This document shows, one piece after another, positions 40,336 through 49,377 of a stretch of DNA of 64,000 nt. The stretch's first letter is position 1; the number at the start of each line of letters is the position of its first letter. Below the pieces are notes generated by a model that was not told where the DNA came from, did no database searches, and saw nothing but the letters and a program-made list of their open reading frames with translations. This DNA is from Symbiodinium natans (taxonomy: Eukaryota > Sar > Dinophyceae > Suessiales > Symbiodiniaceae): positions 62,001-126,000 of the forward strand of contig CAJNDS010000054.1 of NCBI GenBank assembly GCA_905221605.1, given 5' to 3'. Both the position numbers and the translations under genes were made by a program.

Positions 40336-40734
40336 ATGTCTATAAACAATATGTACGCTTTGTGTGCATATGTATTCGTGTATGTGTTACCCAACGTTGA
40401 GAGTCGTTTGGCTCTTTTGATGGGCTTTCTATTGCAATACGTCTTCCAAAACCCTAAACCCTAAACCTTAAACCGTTTCCATTCCAGTAGTTGTTTCCTG
40501 ACGGTTTGACGGTCCTATGGGCCGCTTCTGGGTCTGATAAGACCTTGCTTAGAGATCGTAGGGCTCGGGCTCAAAAGGATCCACCCCCCTGCATGTGCTA
40601 CTGGGTGGTGGTTGGATGTATGATGGGGGTTTCGGGTTTAAAGCTTAGGGCTTAGGGTTTAGGGTTTACGGTTTAGGGTTTAGGGCATAGGGTTTAGGGG
40701 TTAGAGGGGTTGTAAGAAGAACAGGTGACTGCAG

Positions 40735-40789
40735 ACAACTTTGAAGCTTGTTTCCGAGTCAAGGCAAAGAGGCGCCTGACGTTCTTTTG
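40735..40789 (+). CDS. Candidate exon, NFEACFRVKAKRRLTFFW
   Basis: Acceptor GACTGCAG, 2 nt plus 17 codons plus 2 nt, donor TG|GTTTAGGG. Confidence 0.5.
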
Positions 40790-41405
40790 GTTTAGGGTTT
40801 AGGCTTTGGGCTTTGGGATTTGGGCTTTGGGCTTTGGGCTTTGGGCTTTGGGCTTTGGGCTTTAGGCCTAGGCTTCAGGCGTTTTTACGCGAGGCTGATG
40901 TACTCCTACTTGCGTAGCTCTAACATAAGACCCAGTTCTTCAACGTCCGGACCATGGTCCTAAGTCTAAACCACAAACCACAACATGTGACCTAATTCTG
41001 TGCACCAAACAACACTAAACCCTTACTCCCTGAAGCTCTTGCCTCAACAGCTCCGCAGACAATTAAGTTCTTGTTGGAACCACCACTGAGACCCCTAAAT
41101 TTTCAGCCTTCAAGCATCGTGGCCCTCAACTTTCAACCCCAAACCCCAAGTAACGCGAAGCCCGAAACCCTACCCGAAACCCTACACTGTGTAGGTGATT
41201 TTGTGGGTTGGGACAGCTCCACCCTGAACCCAAAACCCTAAACCACTTCAACCCTATAAACCCTGCACCCTAAACCCCTCAGCCCGAACCCCTAAACCCC
41301 AAATTTAGGGTTTGCTAAACCTAAACCCGAAACCCTAAATCCTAACCCCTAAACCCTAAACCCGAAACCCTAAACCCTAAACCCTAAACCCTAAACCCTA
41401 TCAAG

Positions 41406-41460
41406 GCCCTCTCGGGTCTCATCTCGGGCGCCACCTATTTCGAGGGGCGCCGGCCTGAGG
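41406..41460 (+). CDS. Candidate exon, ALSGLISGATYFEGRRPE
   Basis: Acceptor CCTATCAAG after CCCTAAA copies, 18 codons plus 1 nt, donor G|GTTCTG. Confidence 0.55.
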
Positions 41461-41571
41461 GTTCTGTGTGGAGTTCTAGTATTTGTGGTTCCCGCTTGAA
41501 GGTTCAGGGTTTCGGGTTTAGGGTTTAGGGTTAGGGTTTAGGGTGTGGTTACTACTTGAAGGTTCATGGGT

Positions 41572-41661
41572 AGTTATAAGTAGGGTTGTAAGTATCGTAA
41601 CTCATACTATGCCCGTAGCTAGGGCACTTATAGCCCTACTTACAACAACCCAGCTGCAAAG
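41572..41661 (+). mobile_element. B-family introner-like element
   Basis: GTTCATGGGTAGTTATAAGTAGGGTTGTAAG...CTTATAGCCCTACTTACAACAACCCAGCTGCAAAG; right terminus diverged. Confidence 0.7.
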
Positions 41662-41704
41662 TAGTGACCTTGATAAAGTAGCCCTTGTGTTGGGGGAGTT
41701 GGAA
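41662..41704 (+). CDS. Candidate exon after a B element, SDLDKVALVLGELE
   Basis: Starts at the AG end of the B element, one start-phase base and 14 codons, donor GAA|GTTCGG. Confidence 0.5.
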
Positions 41705-42087
41705 GTTCGGGGTTGGGGTTTGAACGGTTTCCGGCTGCAGGGTTTCTAGCGCTCCAGGATGTTCGGGGCTTCAGGGCGCCCAGTAGGACCCTAAACCCTA
41801 AACCCTAATCCCCTAGACCCTAAACCCTAAACCCCTATTGCAAGGGCAAGCTCCCAGACTTAGGGCCGTCAGGGCTCATTAAGGGGGGGGGGGGGGGGTT
41901 AGGGCGGACTTCAGAGTTTAGGGTCGGTTGCCTAAAAAACCGGGAATGTGACTCGGTTATGCTGTGGCCTAGGTCGTGATAGAGCCTAGACCCTAAACCC
42001 TAAACCTTAAACCCTAAACCCTACACCCTAGACCCTAAACCCTAAACCGTAAACCCAAGAAACAAGCGACAACCCTCAACTGGTCAG

Positions 42088-42145
42088 AGGCTTCTGGTCG
42101 GGGACCTGGCTCTGGGGAATTGTCCTTGCACTCCTAGGACACAGA
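42088..42145 (+). CDS. Candidate hydrophobic exon, GFWSGTWLWGIVLALLGH
   Basis: Acceptor CTGGTCAG, donor AGA|GTAGGCCC, the first base of an A-family element. Reads GFWSGTWLWGIVLALLGH then R, a likely membrane segment (an alternative frame is also open). Confidence 0.55.
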
Positions 42146-42308
42146 GTAGGCCCTTATACCCTTACTTTAGGCTTTTTAGGGTTTAGGGTTTAAGGTTTCA
42201 GGGTTTAGGGCCTGTTTAGGGTTAGGTTCCCTTCTAAGCCCCTTTCAACCAAAAAGCGGCACCCTCTTTAGTCCTGGGTTGCTCTTGGTCCGGTCTCTTT
42301 CTTCCGAG
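42146..42308 (+). mobile_element. A-family introner-like element with telomeric insert
   Basis: GTAGGCCC...TTTAGGG copies...GGTTCCCTTCTAAGCCCC..AAAGCGGCACCCTCTTTAGTCCTGGGTTGCTCTTGG...CCGAG. Spans exactly between two candidate exons. Confidence 0.6.
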
Positions 42309-42442
42309 GTACCTGGGCTTACCCGTAGGGGAGGTGCTCTTCAACAAAGGGGTGACCCTGAAGACGGGTCAGGCGGGGGTGTGGACCTGTCGAAGCACCA
42401 AAGTTGACCCGAGAGTTCGGGCTGGGCTTAAGGAACTTAAGG
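42309..42442 (+). CDS. Candidate long exon, YLGLPVGEVLFNKGVTLK
   Basis: 134 bp; reads YLGLPVGEVLFNKGVTLK, TGQAGVWTCRSTKVDPRV, RAGLKELK; donor G|GTAATTTC. The acceptor (TTCCGAG, or CCCGTAG 20 bp later) is ambiguous. Excellent coding character. Confidence 0.6.
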
Positions 42443-42924
42443 GTAATTTCGGGGTTTGGGGTATTTAGGGCTTAGAGGTTTAGGGTATTTGGGGCTTATT
42501 TGGGGCTTGGGGCTTAGGGCTTCTAAGTTTTGGCATGATCGGTCTTTTTTGTCCGTTCTTGTCCTTATTTGGCTTAGGAGGATCCTGTTTTTAGGCTTTG
42601 AAGCACCAAGATGGCTACCTTGGTTTAGGGTTTAGGGTTTAGGGTTTAGGGTTTAGGGTTTAGGGTTTAGGGTGAAGACATGGTGCGGGAGTCTAAGCCT
42701 TTTCGTCAGGGGATGAAGACTCGTACCCCCAGGGTTGTACCCCCTAAAGGTTGCCCTAAACCCTAAACCCTAAACCCTAAACCCTAAACCCCTAAACCCC
42801 TAAACCCCTAAACCCCTAAACCTCTAAGCTCTTTGAAAAGGGTCCTCCAAACCCAAGGGTACAACTTTACGGGTGCAAGGTAGAGTCCCATGATTCCGTG
42901 GGTTCCTCCAAGAAGTTCCTTTAG

Positions 42925-42966
42925 AGGCCCTCGAAGTGCTTGTGGCTGCTGCTGCGCAAATGTGAT
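42925..42966 (+). CDS. Candidate exon, RPSKCLWLLLRKCD
   Basis: Acceptor TCCTTTAG, exactly 14 codons, donor GAT|GTTCATG. Confidence 0.45.
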
Positions 42967-43177
42967 GTTCATGTATTCTGTGATGTCTCTGTGGGTCGTA
43001 GTAGCTCATGTGGTTCGACGCGACATTTCGAAAGGTTCAGGGCTCATGGACCATAAGCCCTAAACCCTTAACCCTAAACCCTACAAAGACGGCCATTGGT
43101 CCCAAACACAGCAGTGCGTCCGCACCACACGAGCATCTAGAATCTAGAATCTAGACACTGCAAATCTGACGATCCAG

Positions 43178-43263
43178 GGCCGCCCAGCAAAGAAGCACAC
43201 AGCTTGTGATCCCAAAATGAGATCCTTAACCGGAACATCAGACCCTGCACCCGAGCACTCTTG
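43178..43263 (+). CDS. Candidate exon, GRPAKKHTACDPKMRSLT
   Basis: Acceptor CGATCCAG, 28 codons plus 2 nt, donor TG|GTAGCCC. Reads GRPAKKHTACDPKMRSLT then GTSDPAPEHS. Confidence 0.55.
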
Positions 43264-43534
43264 GTAGCCCTAAAGGTAACCTAGGTTTAGGGTTTAGGGT
43301 TTAGGGTTTAGGGTTTAGGGTTTAGGGTTTAGGGTTTAGGGTGGTTCGTTGAGGGTACCCTTGTTCTAGTATGGTCGCTGGGCTCCCAAGCACAACCACC
43401 TTAAACTTCACTAAACTTGGCACCCCAGTGGTACCCGTTTCCCTGATTGGTTCAAGGTTCCCTTATCAAGTAGCCAACAAAATGGTGCCCCTAAACCCTA
43501 AACCCTAAACCCTAAACTCCAAACCCTGAACTCT

Positions 43535-43840
43535 CATTGTGGTTCCTGGGCTACCGTATTAATATGAGTGCGGAGTTCCCCAACCCTAAACCCTAAACCT
43601 TAAGCCCCCATTACAACATGGTTCCTGGGCTACCATAGTAAATGAGAGCGGAGTTCCCCAACCCCTAACCACTAAACCTTCATCCCCATTATAGTCTGAC
43701 CCTAAACCTTAATCCCCCATAATTATATTTTATGAGAGCCCTAAGGCCCGAAACCCCAAACCATAAACCCTAAACCCTCATTATAATCAGGTTCCTGGGC
43801 TACCATACTTTTTGAGAGCGGAGTTCCCCCTAAAACACTA
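43535..43840 (+). repeat. Three tandem A-family right ends
   Basis: GGTTCCTGGGCTACCRTA.T...GAG.GCGGAGTTCCCC occurs at about 43,545, 43,620 and 43,792, each separated by CCCTAAA copies. Confidence 0.8.
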
Positions 43841-43945
43841 AGGCCCTTGGACCCTAAGGCCCTAAACCCTAAGCCCTAAACCCTAAATCCTAAACCCTAA
43901 ACCCTAAACCCTAAACCCCCAAACCACTAAACTCCGCGCGCGCAG

Positions 43946-44005
43946 AAGCTGGGGATTGGTATGGTGTGCTTTCTCACGGCGGTCCGTGGCCCAGAGATGG
44001 TTGAG
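43946..44005 (+). CDS. Candidate exon, KLGIGMVCFLTAVRGPEM
   Basis: Acceptor GCGCGCAG, exactly 20 codons, donor GAG|GTTTAGGG, phase 0-0, followed by a TTTAGGG array. Confidence 0.65.
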
Positions 44006-44316
44006 GTTTAGGGTTTAGGGTTTAGGGTTTTGGGTTTTGGGTTTAGGGTTTAGGGTTTAGGGTTTAGGAGTTAGCGTTTAGGGTTTAGGGTTGAGGTTTC
44101 TTTATGGGTTTGCGGTTTAGGCCATAGGGTTTAGGACCTTGAAACCCCAACTGATCCTAAACCCCAAAGCCGGGAAGTCCTTTGAGGGCCTGTCAAGGTT
44201 GAGGCCTTCTGCTTGAGGGCTCAGGGCTGGGTCTTTTTTGTTTTCAGGCTTTGGTGGTGGGCTTCCGAGATCCTAAACCCTGAGCCCGCAACCCTTGACG
44301 AAGTGCCGTGTTCAAG

Positions 44317-44340
44317 TGTGCGGGTCTACGCTGCTTTGAG
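44317..44340 (+). CDS. Candidate microexon, CAGLRCFE
   Basis: Acceptor GTTCAAG, eight codons, donor GAG|GTTTCT; in phase with 43,946-44,005. Confidence 0.4.
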
Positions 44341-44425
44341 GTTTCTGGAAGTTCTGGTGACTCAGGCTACGTAAGCTCTGGCTCAGGGGCTTTAGGGCTT
44401 TGGGGCTTTGGGGTTTAGGGTTTAG

Positions 44426-44460
44426 CCTTTGTTTTTTTACTTCGTCGGCGCATGCCGGAT
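44426..44460 (+). CDS. Candidate exon, PLFFYFVGACR
   Basis: Acceptor GGTTTAG (from a telomere-like copy), donor AT|GTGAGTC. Confidence 0.4.
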
Positions 44461-44686
44461 GTGAGTCTTGGGAGTGCATGCTGGAAGCTCCGAGCCTCCA
44501 ATCGGGCTAGTGCAATTCCGAGGTAGGATAAGGGGGACCCTGAAAAGGGAACCCTTCTGAACCCTCTTCTGGCTCTCTTAAAGGTTCCCTTATAAACCCC
44601 TTTAAGCAAGAAAGGGCACCCTCTTTTAATCCTCGGTTACTGGGCAACCTAGATGCCCTGCCAGGGTTGGGTAGATAGTTGGGCTG

Positions 44687-44868
44687 TTCCCCCCTTATTC
44701 TAGCAGTCCTTACTAGGGATTCTAGTACCCCCCCCCCCCCCCCCTACTCTCATCCCTAGTAAGGGCTGCTCGTATCAGTCCTTTATGGGGATCAGAATCA
44801 TCGGGATTACAGCACCCTCCCTAGTAGAATCCCAATTAAGGGCTGCTAGCATAAGGAGGAACATCCTG
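44687..44868 (+). mobile_element. Compound C-family hairpin
   Basis: GTTCCCCCCTTATTCTAGCAGTCCTTACTAGGG, a C-run, CCCTAGTAAGGGCTGC..., then a second fold ending AATTAAGGGCTGCTAGCATAAGGAGGAACATCC: one element nested in another. Confidence 0.65.
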
Positions 44869-44919
44869 AACGTATAGAGTTCAGAGGCCAGAGGCTTACT
44901 CTCTGAGAAAACCCCTTCA

Positions 44920-44950
44920 GCTTGAGGAGGGCTCCAACAAGAGTTCTCTA
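44920..44950 (+). CDS. Candidate exon abutting an F element
   Basis: Acceptor CCCCTTCAG, LEEGSNKSSL plus 1 nt, donor AG|GTAGGCCC. Confidence 0.5.
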
Positions 44951-45114
44951 GGTAGGCCCTCGGGATTATTTCTTATGTTCCCTAGTTGGGTTTAGGGTTT
45001 AGGGTTTAGGGTCTAGGGTCTAGGGTTTAGGGTCTAGGGTTTAGGGTCTAGGGTTTAGGGTTTAGGGCTTAGGCTTTAGGAGTATCTTTCAGAGGGTTCA
45101 AAGGGCCAGCCTAG
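44951..45114 (+). mobile_element. F-family element as exact intron, with telomere array inside
   Basis: GTAGGCCCTCGGGATTATTTCTTATGTTCCCTAGTTGGG, then a dozen TTTAGGG/TCTAGGG copies, then AGGAGTATCTTTCAGAGGGTTCAAAGGGCCAGCCTAG. Comparison with 13,620 and 33,507 shows the array was added within the element. Confidence 0.75.
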
Positions 45115-45157
45115 AAGGCCCAAGGCCTCGACGGCCTCAACCCCTCCCCCAGCCACA
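45115..45157 (+). CDS. Candidate exon after an F element
   Basis: Begins at the element's CCTAG end; reads KAQGLDGLNPSPSH or, in the phase left by 44,950, EGPRPRRPQPLPQP; donor A|GTAAAC. Confidence 0.45.
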
Positions 45158-45262
45158 GTAAACCCGAAGCCCGAAGCCCTAAACCCTAAACCCTAAACCC
45201 TAAACCCTAAACCCTAAACCCCAAACTGGAACCTTTCGGAACGCCTGATATGGATGCTGCAG

Positions 45263-45327
45263 TTCCTGTCCCTCGTCTTCTCCTTGGAGGGAACTCGACG
45301 CCCCTGGCTAAGATGCGGCACTCAAGG
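45263..45327 (+). CDS. Candidate exon, PVPRLLLGGNSTPLAKMR
   Basis: Acceptor ATGCTGCAG. Reads PVPRLLLGGNSTPLAKMR then HSR in phase 2-0 (donor AGG|GTAGAA), or FLSLVFSLEGTRRPWLRC in phase 0. The first links in phase to the next four exons. Confidence 0.55.
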
Positions 45328-45421
45328 GTAGAATCTTCATGGAGGGTACTTGAAAACCCTAGCTCCTAAACCCTAAACCCTAAACCTGAACCCTAAACCT
45401 TGAGGGTTTACTTGGTTTCAG

Positions 45422-45454
45422 GACGGAGGGGTTAGAGCCCAAAAAACTTCAGAT
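45422..45454 (+). CDS. Candidate exon, DGGVRAQKTSD, consensus donor
   Basis: Acceptor TTGGTTTCAG, 11 codons, donor GAT|GTGAGTTT. Phase 0-0. Confidence 0.55.
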
Positions 45455-45648
45455 GTGAGTTTGGGGCCTGAGGAAGGTTTAGGGCTTCGTGTTCAAGGTT
45501 TAGGGTGCAGGGTTGTAACTTAGGGGTCAATCATAAGGAGGGACAGTGGGTTCTGTAAACAATCTCATGCGTTGAAAATTTTCGATCAGGGCTCAGTGGA
45601 GGGATAGGCTGGGGGGATGGGGGGTGGGATTGGTTGGGTTGGGTTCAG

Positions 45649-45697
45649 TTCTCGGAGCCGACAAATCGTGTGAAGAATATCCTTGCCAGCCTTCTCT
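45649..45697 (+). CDS. Candidate exon, FSEPTNRVKNILASLL
   Basis: Acceptor GGGTTCAG, 16 codons plus 1 nt, donor T|GTGAGC. In phase with its neighbours. Confidence 0.6.
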
Positions 45698-45900
45698 GTG
45701 AGCCCGGAACTCCGAAGTACCCGAACTACCATGACTTGCAACTCGCTTGAACTCTACCAAGGCCTACACGAAGCCCTACGAAGCCCCCGGAAGTCATCCT
45801 AAACCCTAAGCCCCAAGCCCTAAACCATAAGCTCTACTGAGCCCCCCTCCCCCCCTAAAATTTGAACCCTTTAGCCTGGACCCTAAACTCTACGATCAAG

Positions 45901-45944
45901 CCATAGGCTTCGACTGCCGCTACTTCGTCCCGGCGTCTTCCACG
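45901..45944 (+). CDS. Candidate exon, IGFDCRYFVPASST
   Basis: Acceptor CGATCAAG; CC completes the codon left by 45,697; 14 codons; donor ACG|GTAGGC. Confidence 0.6.
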
Positions 45945-46026
45945 GTAGGCGCACAGCTAGGGTTATGCAGCTACACAGGGTTTAGGGTTTAGGGTTTAGG
46001 GTTTAGGGGTGGAGGGTTCCTTCTAG

Positions 46027-46082
46027 GGGTCCTTCGGGTTTGGGTTGCTGGTTATGTCGGCTTTGCTCACGATCGATCGGAA
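46027..46082 (+). CDS. Candidate hydrophobic exon, GSFGFGLLVMSALLTIDR
   Basis: Acceptor TCCTTCTAG, 18 codons plus 2 nt, donor AA|GTGAGATG. Likely membrane segment; continues the phase of 45,901-45,944. Confidence 0.6.
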
Positions 46083-46302
46083 GTGAGATGCCGACTTGTC
46101 ATGGGTAGTTATAAAGTATGGCAACCTATATGGTCATTTCTCTACAATATGGTCCCTTTTGGGGTCCTTATTTTTCAGGCGGACCCTCTTATTTCGGGTA
46201 CCCAAAAAGGGCCCTGCTTTAGAGAACTGACCGTATGTTAACCTTAATTTGGGTGCACTTCTGATCCCCAGTACGTATTCGAACGGCCCATGAACCTTCA
46301 AG

Positions 46303-46375
46303 CAGCCCAGCACCCCCTCATCGGTGCCCGTGCGACTCACAGGGCATGGGGGTCGAGCGACCATGGCCATCTGGG
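46303..46375 (+). CDS. Candidate exon after a B-family right end
   Basis: Starts at GAACCTTCAAG, the typical B terminus; QPSTPSSVPVRLTGHGGR then ATMAIW, or an alternative frame; donor G|GTTTGGGG. The B element would be about 46,098-46,302 with an insertion. Confidence 0.5.
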
Positions 46376-46525
46376 GTTTGGGGTTTAGGGTTTGGGGTTT
46401 AGGGTTTAGGGTTTAGGGGTTTAGGGTTTAGGGTTTCAGGAACCCTAGACCCTAAACCCTAAACTTAACGTGTGCAGGTACCCTAGACCTTAAGCCCGAG
46501 AGTCCGAAACCCAGCTGCTTCCCAG

Positions 46526-46558
46526 TGCCGCAGCGAGGCTCAAGGAGTCAGTCACAAG
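46526..46558 (+). CDS. Candidate exon, CRSEAQGVSHK
   Basis: Acceptor CTTCCCAG, 11 codons, donor AAG|GTGACC. Confidence 0.45.
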
Positions 46559-46681
46559 GTGACCCCCAGACTCAGCAACCACGCGAACCCTAACCCCCAA
46601 ACCCTAAACCCCAAACCCTAAACCCCAAACCCTAAACCCTAAACCGTCAAGACCGACCTGAACCCGTCAAACCCCCAACAG

Positions 46682-46783
46682 AGAGCCAGTAGCCATGGTG
46701 AAGCCCAGCCACGAGCTGCTACAGGGCCTCCGTGAGTACATGGAAGAGGAGGCTACCACAATGCGGATACAACATCTTACAGG
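46682..46783 (+). CDS. Candidate exon, MVKPSHELLQGLREYMEE
   Basis: Acceptor CCCAACAG; reads EPVA, MVKPSHELLQGLREYMEE, EATTMRIQHLTG; donor possibly GA (GG|GATGATG). Helical, acidic. Confidence 0.6.
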
Positions 46784-47064
46784 GATGATGTTTCAGGGGT
46801 TTACTCCTCATCTTTTTATGGTGACCGTCATTTTTGCATGTTCATCGCGGTTCGGCTTATGGGTTCTTTTGATGGTTCGGCTTAGAAGGGTTTTTTCAAG
46901 GCTCGGCCGAAGGGTTTTTGACCTTGGCTTGAGGTTGCTCGGGGGGGGGGGGGTTGGCTGTTGCAGGTAGCCACGCGTTGTTACAAGGTGCAGGGTCCAG
47001 GGCAGAATGGCTCTGAATCCCATTAATAAGCCCTACACCTAAACCCGAGCTGAACCTAAGTCAG

Positions 47065-47142
47065 CGGAGAGAGGACTTCTTGCTGGAGATCTCTTGCTGG
47101 GCCTGGCAGTATTGCATAAAGCCGCTCGGGCAGCACTGCACA
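47065..47142 (+). CDS. Candidate exon, RREDFLLEISCWAWQYCI
   Basis: Acceptor CTAAGTCAG, exactly 26 codons, donor ACA|GTCCCC. Reads RREDFLLEISCWAWQYCI then KPLGQHCT. Confidence 0.6.
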
Positions 47143-47517
47143 GTCCCCAAACCTGCGGTTCAGGATTTAGGGTTTAGGGTTTAGGGTTGTAGGGCGTTAG
47201 GCTCTAGAGTAGAGGGTTCAGGGTTTTGGGTGTTTCCGAACACAAGGGGGCTTCTGTTTGGGGGTTTAGGGGTTATAGAATTTAGGGGTACGCTTTGTGG
47301 GGGGCCAAAACCCAAACTACGCCCTACACCCGACAAGGCCCCAGAGCCCCTGCAAGCGAGGCGGTAGGAAGTGCTTCGATCGCATGTTCCCTCCAGTTTA
47401 GGGTGCCAAATGTGAGTATATTCCTTTGTGGTGGGGGAACCCTAAACCCTAAACCCTAAACCCTAAACCCTAAGCCCTAAACCCTAAACCCTAAAAAAAA
47501 AGCCTACACCGCGACAG

Positions 47518-47553
47518 CGCATAGTGAAGGGGCCAACTCCGACCCCTGCAGAG
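47518..47553 (+). CDS. Candidate exon, RIVKGPTPTPAE
   Basis: Acceptor CGCGACAG, 12 codons, donor GAG|GTCCATTTTCG; phase 0-0. Confidence 0.5.
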
Positions 47554-47622
47554 GTCCATTTTCGCAAACGTCCGTATAGAAACATCCACAGGCTTAGGAA
47601 TCGGAGCCCTGTTAAAACCCCA

Positions 47623-47735
47623 AGACCCTAAGACCCTAAGACCCTAAGACCCTAAGACCCTAAGACCCTAAGACCCTAAGACCCTAAGACCCTAAGACCC
47701 TAAGACCCTAAGACCCTAAGACCCTAAACCCTATA
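47623..47735 (+). repeat. CCCTAAGA variant array
   Basis: Fourteen nearly identical 8-bp CCCTAAGA units; a different locally homogenised relative of the telomeric unit. Confidence 0.97.
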
Positions 47736-47770
47736 AGCCTTAAACCCGAAGTACCAAATCCGGCATTCAG

Positions 47771-47835
47771 CGGAGGTTCCCACATGAAGCGCCCAGCCAG
47801 TGGGAACACCCTCTGGAGTTCACGCCTCCTGGCTT
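47771..47835 (+). CDS. Candidate exon, RRFPHEAPSQWEHPLEFT
   Basis: Acceptor GGCATTCAG, 21 codons plus 2 nt, donor TT|GTTTAGGG. Reads RRFPHEAPSQWEHPLEFT then PPG. Confidence 0.6.
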
Positions 47836-47934
47836 GTTTAGGGGTCTGTTGGGGGGTTTGGGGGTTTAGGTTCAGGGTTAGGGTTTAGGGTTTAGGGTTT
47901 AGGGTTAGGGTTTAGGGTTTAGGGAAGCCCCCAG

Positions 47935-48047
47935 AAAGCAAGTGGGAAACCAACCGTTTCCGGTTCAAGGACACTGCATGGAGAGTACCGGGAGATCTTC
48001 GAGGGTCGCGCTGCCGAGTTCTGCGAGCAGGCCAAGACCAGATGCAG
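47935..48047 (+). CDS. Candidate exon, LHGEYREIFEGRAAEFCE
   Basis: Acceptor CCCCCAG, 37 codons plus 2 nt, donor AG|GTTTAC. Frame contains LHGEYREIFEGRAAEFCE then QAKTRC; another frame (KWETNRFRFKDTAW) is also open from a nearby AAAG. Confidence 0.55.
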
Positions 48048-48137
48048 GTTTACTTGAAGGTTCATGGGTAGGGTTTTGGGTTTTTGGGGTTTAGGGTTTA
48101 AGGTTTGGGGTTTAGGGTTTAGGGCTACTACTTGAAG

Positions 48138-48241
48138 GTTCATAGGTAGTTGTCAGTAGGGCTAGATTAGAGGTAATGTGCATTATAACCTTAGTTAAGG
48201 TACTGAAAAACCTTACTTGCAACTACCCAGGAACCTTCAAG
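48138..48241 (+). mobile_element. B-family introner-like hairpin
   Basis: GTTCATAGGTAGTTGTCAGTAGGG...CCTTACTTGCAACTACCCAGGAACCTTCAAG. A lone left end of a second copy lies at 48,050-48,068. Confidence 0.75.
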
Positions 48242-48838
48242 TAATGAACTTCAAGTAAGGCTTAAGGTGTTTTCTGAGTATGGGGCTGAGGGTTTAGGGT
48301 TCAGGGTTTCTGTTCTGTTTTGGTTTAGGGCTATATATTCGAGTACCATCGAGTAACCTGCCTGTGTGAGAATGGTTAGTGCACCCAATACTTAAAGCAC
48401 CCTGAACCTTTTGCGGTTAAACAATAGGTTACTGTAGGTCAATCTGATCCGCTGTGTGATGCAGATACCAAACCCTAAACCCTAAACCCTAACCCATCAT
48501 GGCACCTGGATTGGCCTAGACCGCTTTGGAGATCCCCAACTACCCCCCGCCCCCCCCGCTCCCCAAACCCTCACATCACATTCCTGAGCCCTGAGGCTCG
48601 CCACCAGAACCCTGCACCCCCAAACCCTTTAAGTCCTAAACCCTGAGCCCTAGCTCACTAAACCCTAAACACGCTAAACCCTGAATCCAAAAGATCTAAA
48701 CTTTTCAGCCCGAACCCTGCACACCTAAACCCCTTAACACGGCTGAAGGCCCTCTTGGATCTCCTAAACCCTAACCCCTAACCCCCAACCCCTAAACCCT
48801 AAACCCTAAACCCGAAACCCTAAACCCTAACCTGACAG

Positions 48839-48898
48839 GAAGGCCTTGATCTTCAAGAGTTGCTTGAGGGCGTGGCTGCAATTCGCATGCAGATGGGA
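48839..48898 (+). CDS. Gene A exon: EF-hand-like LDLQELLEGV
   Basis: Acceptor CCTGACAG, exactly 20 codons (EGLDLQELLEGVAAIRMQ then MG), donor GGA|GTTTTTTTT. L-D-L-Q-E-L-L-E-G matches the end of an EF-hand loop and exit helix. First of four exons that join in phase and end at a stop. Confidence 0.65.
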
Positions 48899-49048
48899 GT
48901 TTTTTTTGAGGGGAGGGCGGGGGGGTCTCGGGTTTAGGGTTTTGGGTTAGGGTTTTGGGTTTGGGGTTCAGGGTTTAGGGTTTAGGGTTTAGGGTTTAGC
49001 GTTTAGGGTTTAGGGTTCAGGGCTCAGGGTCAGGGTTCAGGGTTTAAG

Positions 49049-49078
49049 GTGCCCGACAAGCGCAGCGGGGCCAGCATG
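49049..49078 (+). CDS. Gene A exon with GC donor, VPDKRSGASM
   Basis: Acceptor GGTTTAAG, ten codons phase 0-0, donor ATG|GCATAG (GC). In phase with 48,839-48,898 and 49,227-49,243. Confidence 0.55.
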
Positions 49079-49226
49079 GCATAGGGCTTACGGCCATGAA
49101 GCAGGGTTTATATTTCTGTTCTTGGTGAGTGTATATAAGGTTCCTTTGCAATATTGGGGAGTGTATATACCTGGTGTTTTTTTTGGGGTACAAGAAATTT
49201 AGACCCTACTTCATGAATACCTAAAG

Positions 49227-49243
49227 CCTAACTATAATTGGAG
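49227..49243 (+). CDS. Gene A microexon, PNYNW
   Basis: Acceptor CCTAAAG, five codons plus AG, donor AG|GTTCATTG. The donor is the first base of a B element; AG plus the T after the element makes AGT (Ser). Confidence 0.55.
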
Positions 49244-49377
49244 GTTCATTGTACTTATTAACCAAGTACAACTGTACTTATGATTGTACTTATAACCATC
49301 TCAGGGCACCTACGGGGCTGATGAAGTGGGTTTTAAGTACAGTTAGAATTGGTTAGCAAGTACCACGAACCTCCAAG
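49244..49377 (+). mobile_element. B-family element acting as an exact intron
   Basis: GTTCATTGTACTTATTAACCAAG..CAACTGTACTT ... AAGTACAGTTAGAATTGGTTAGCAAGTACCACGAACCTCCAAG. Arms complementary for over 40 bp. Removal joins 49,243 to 49,378 in frame. Confidence 0.8.
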
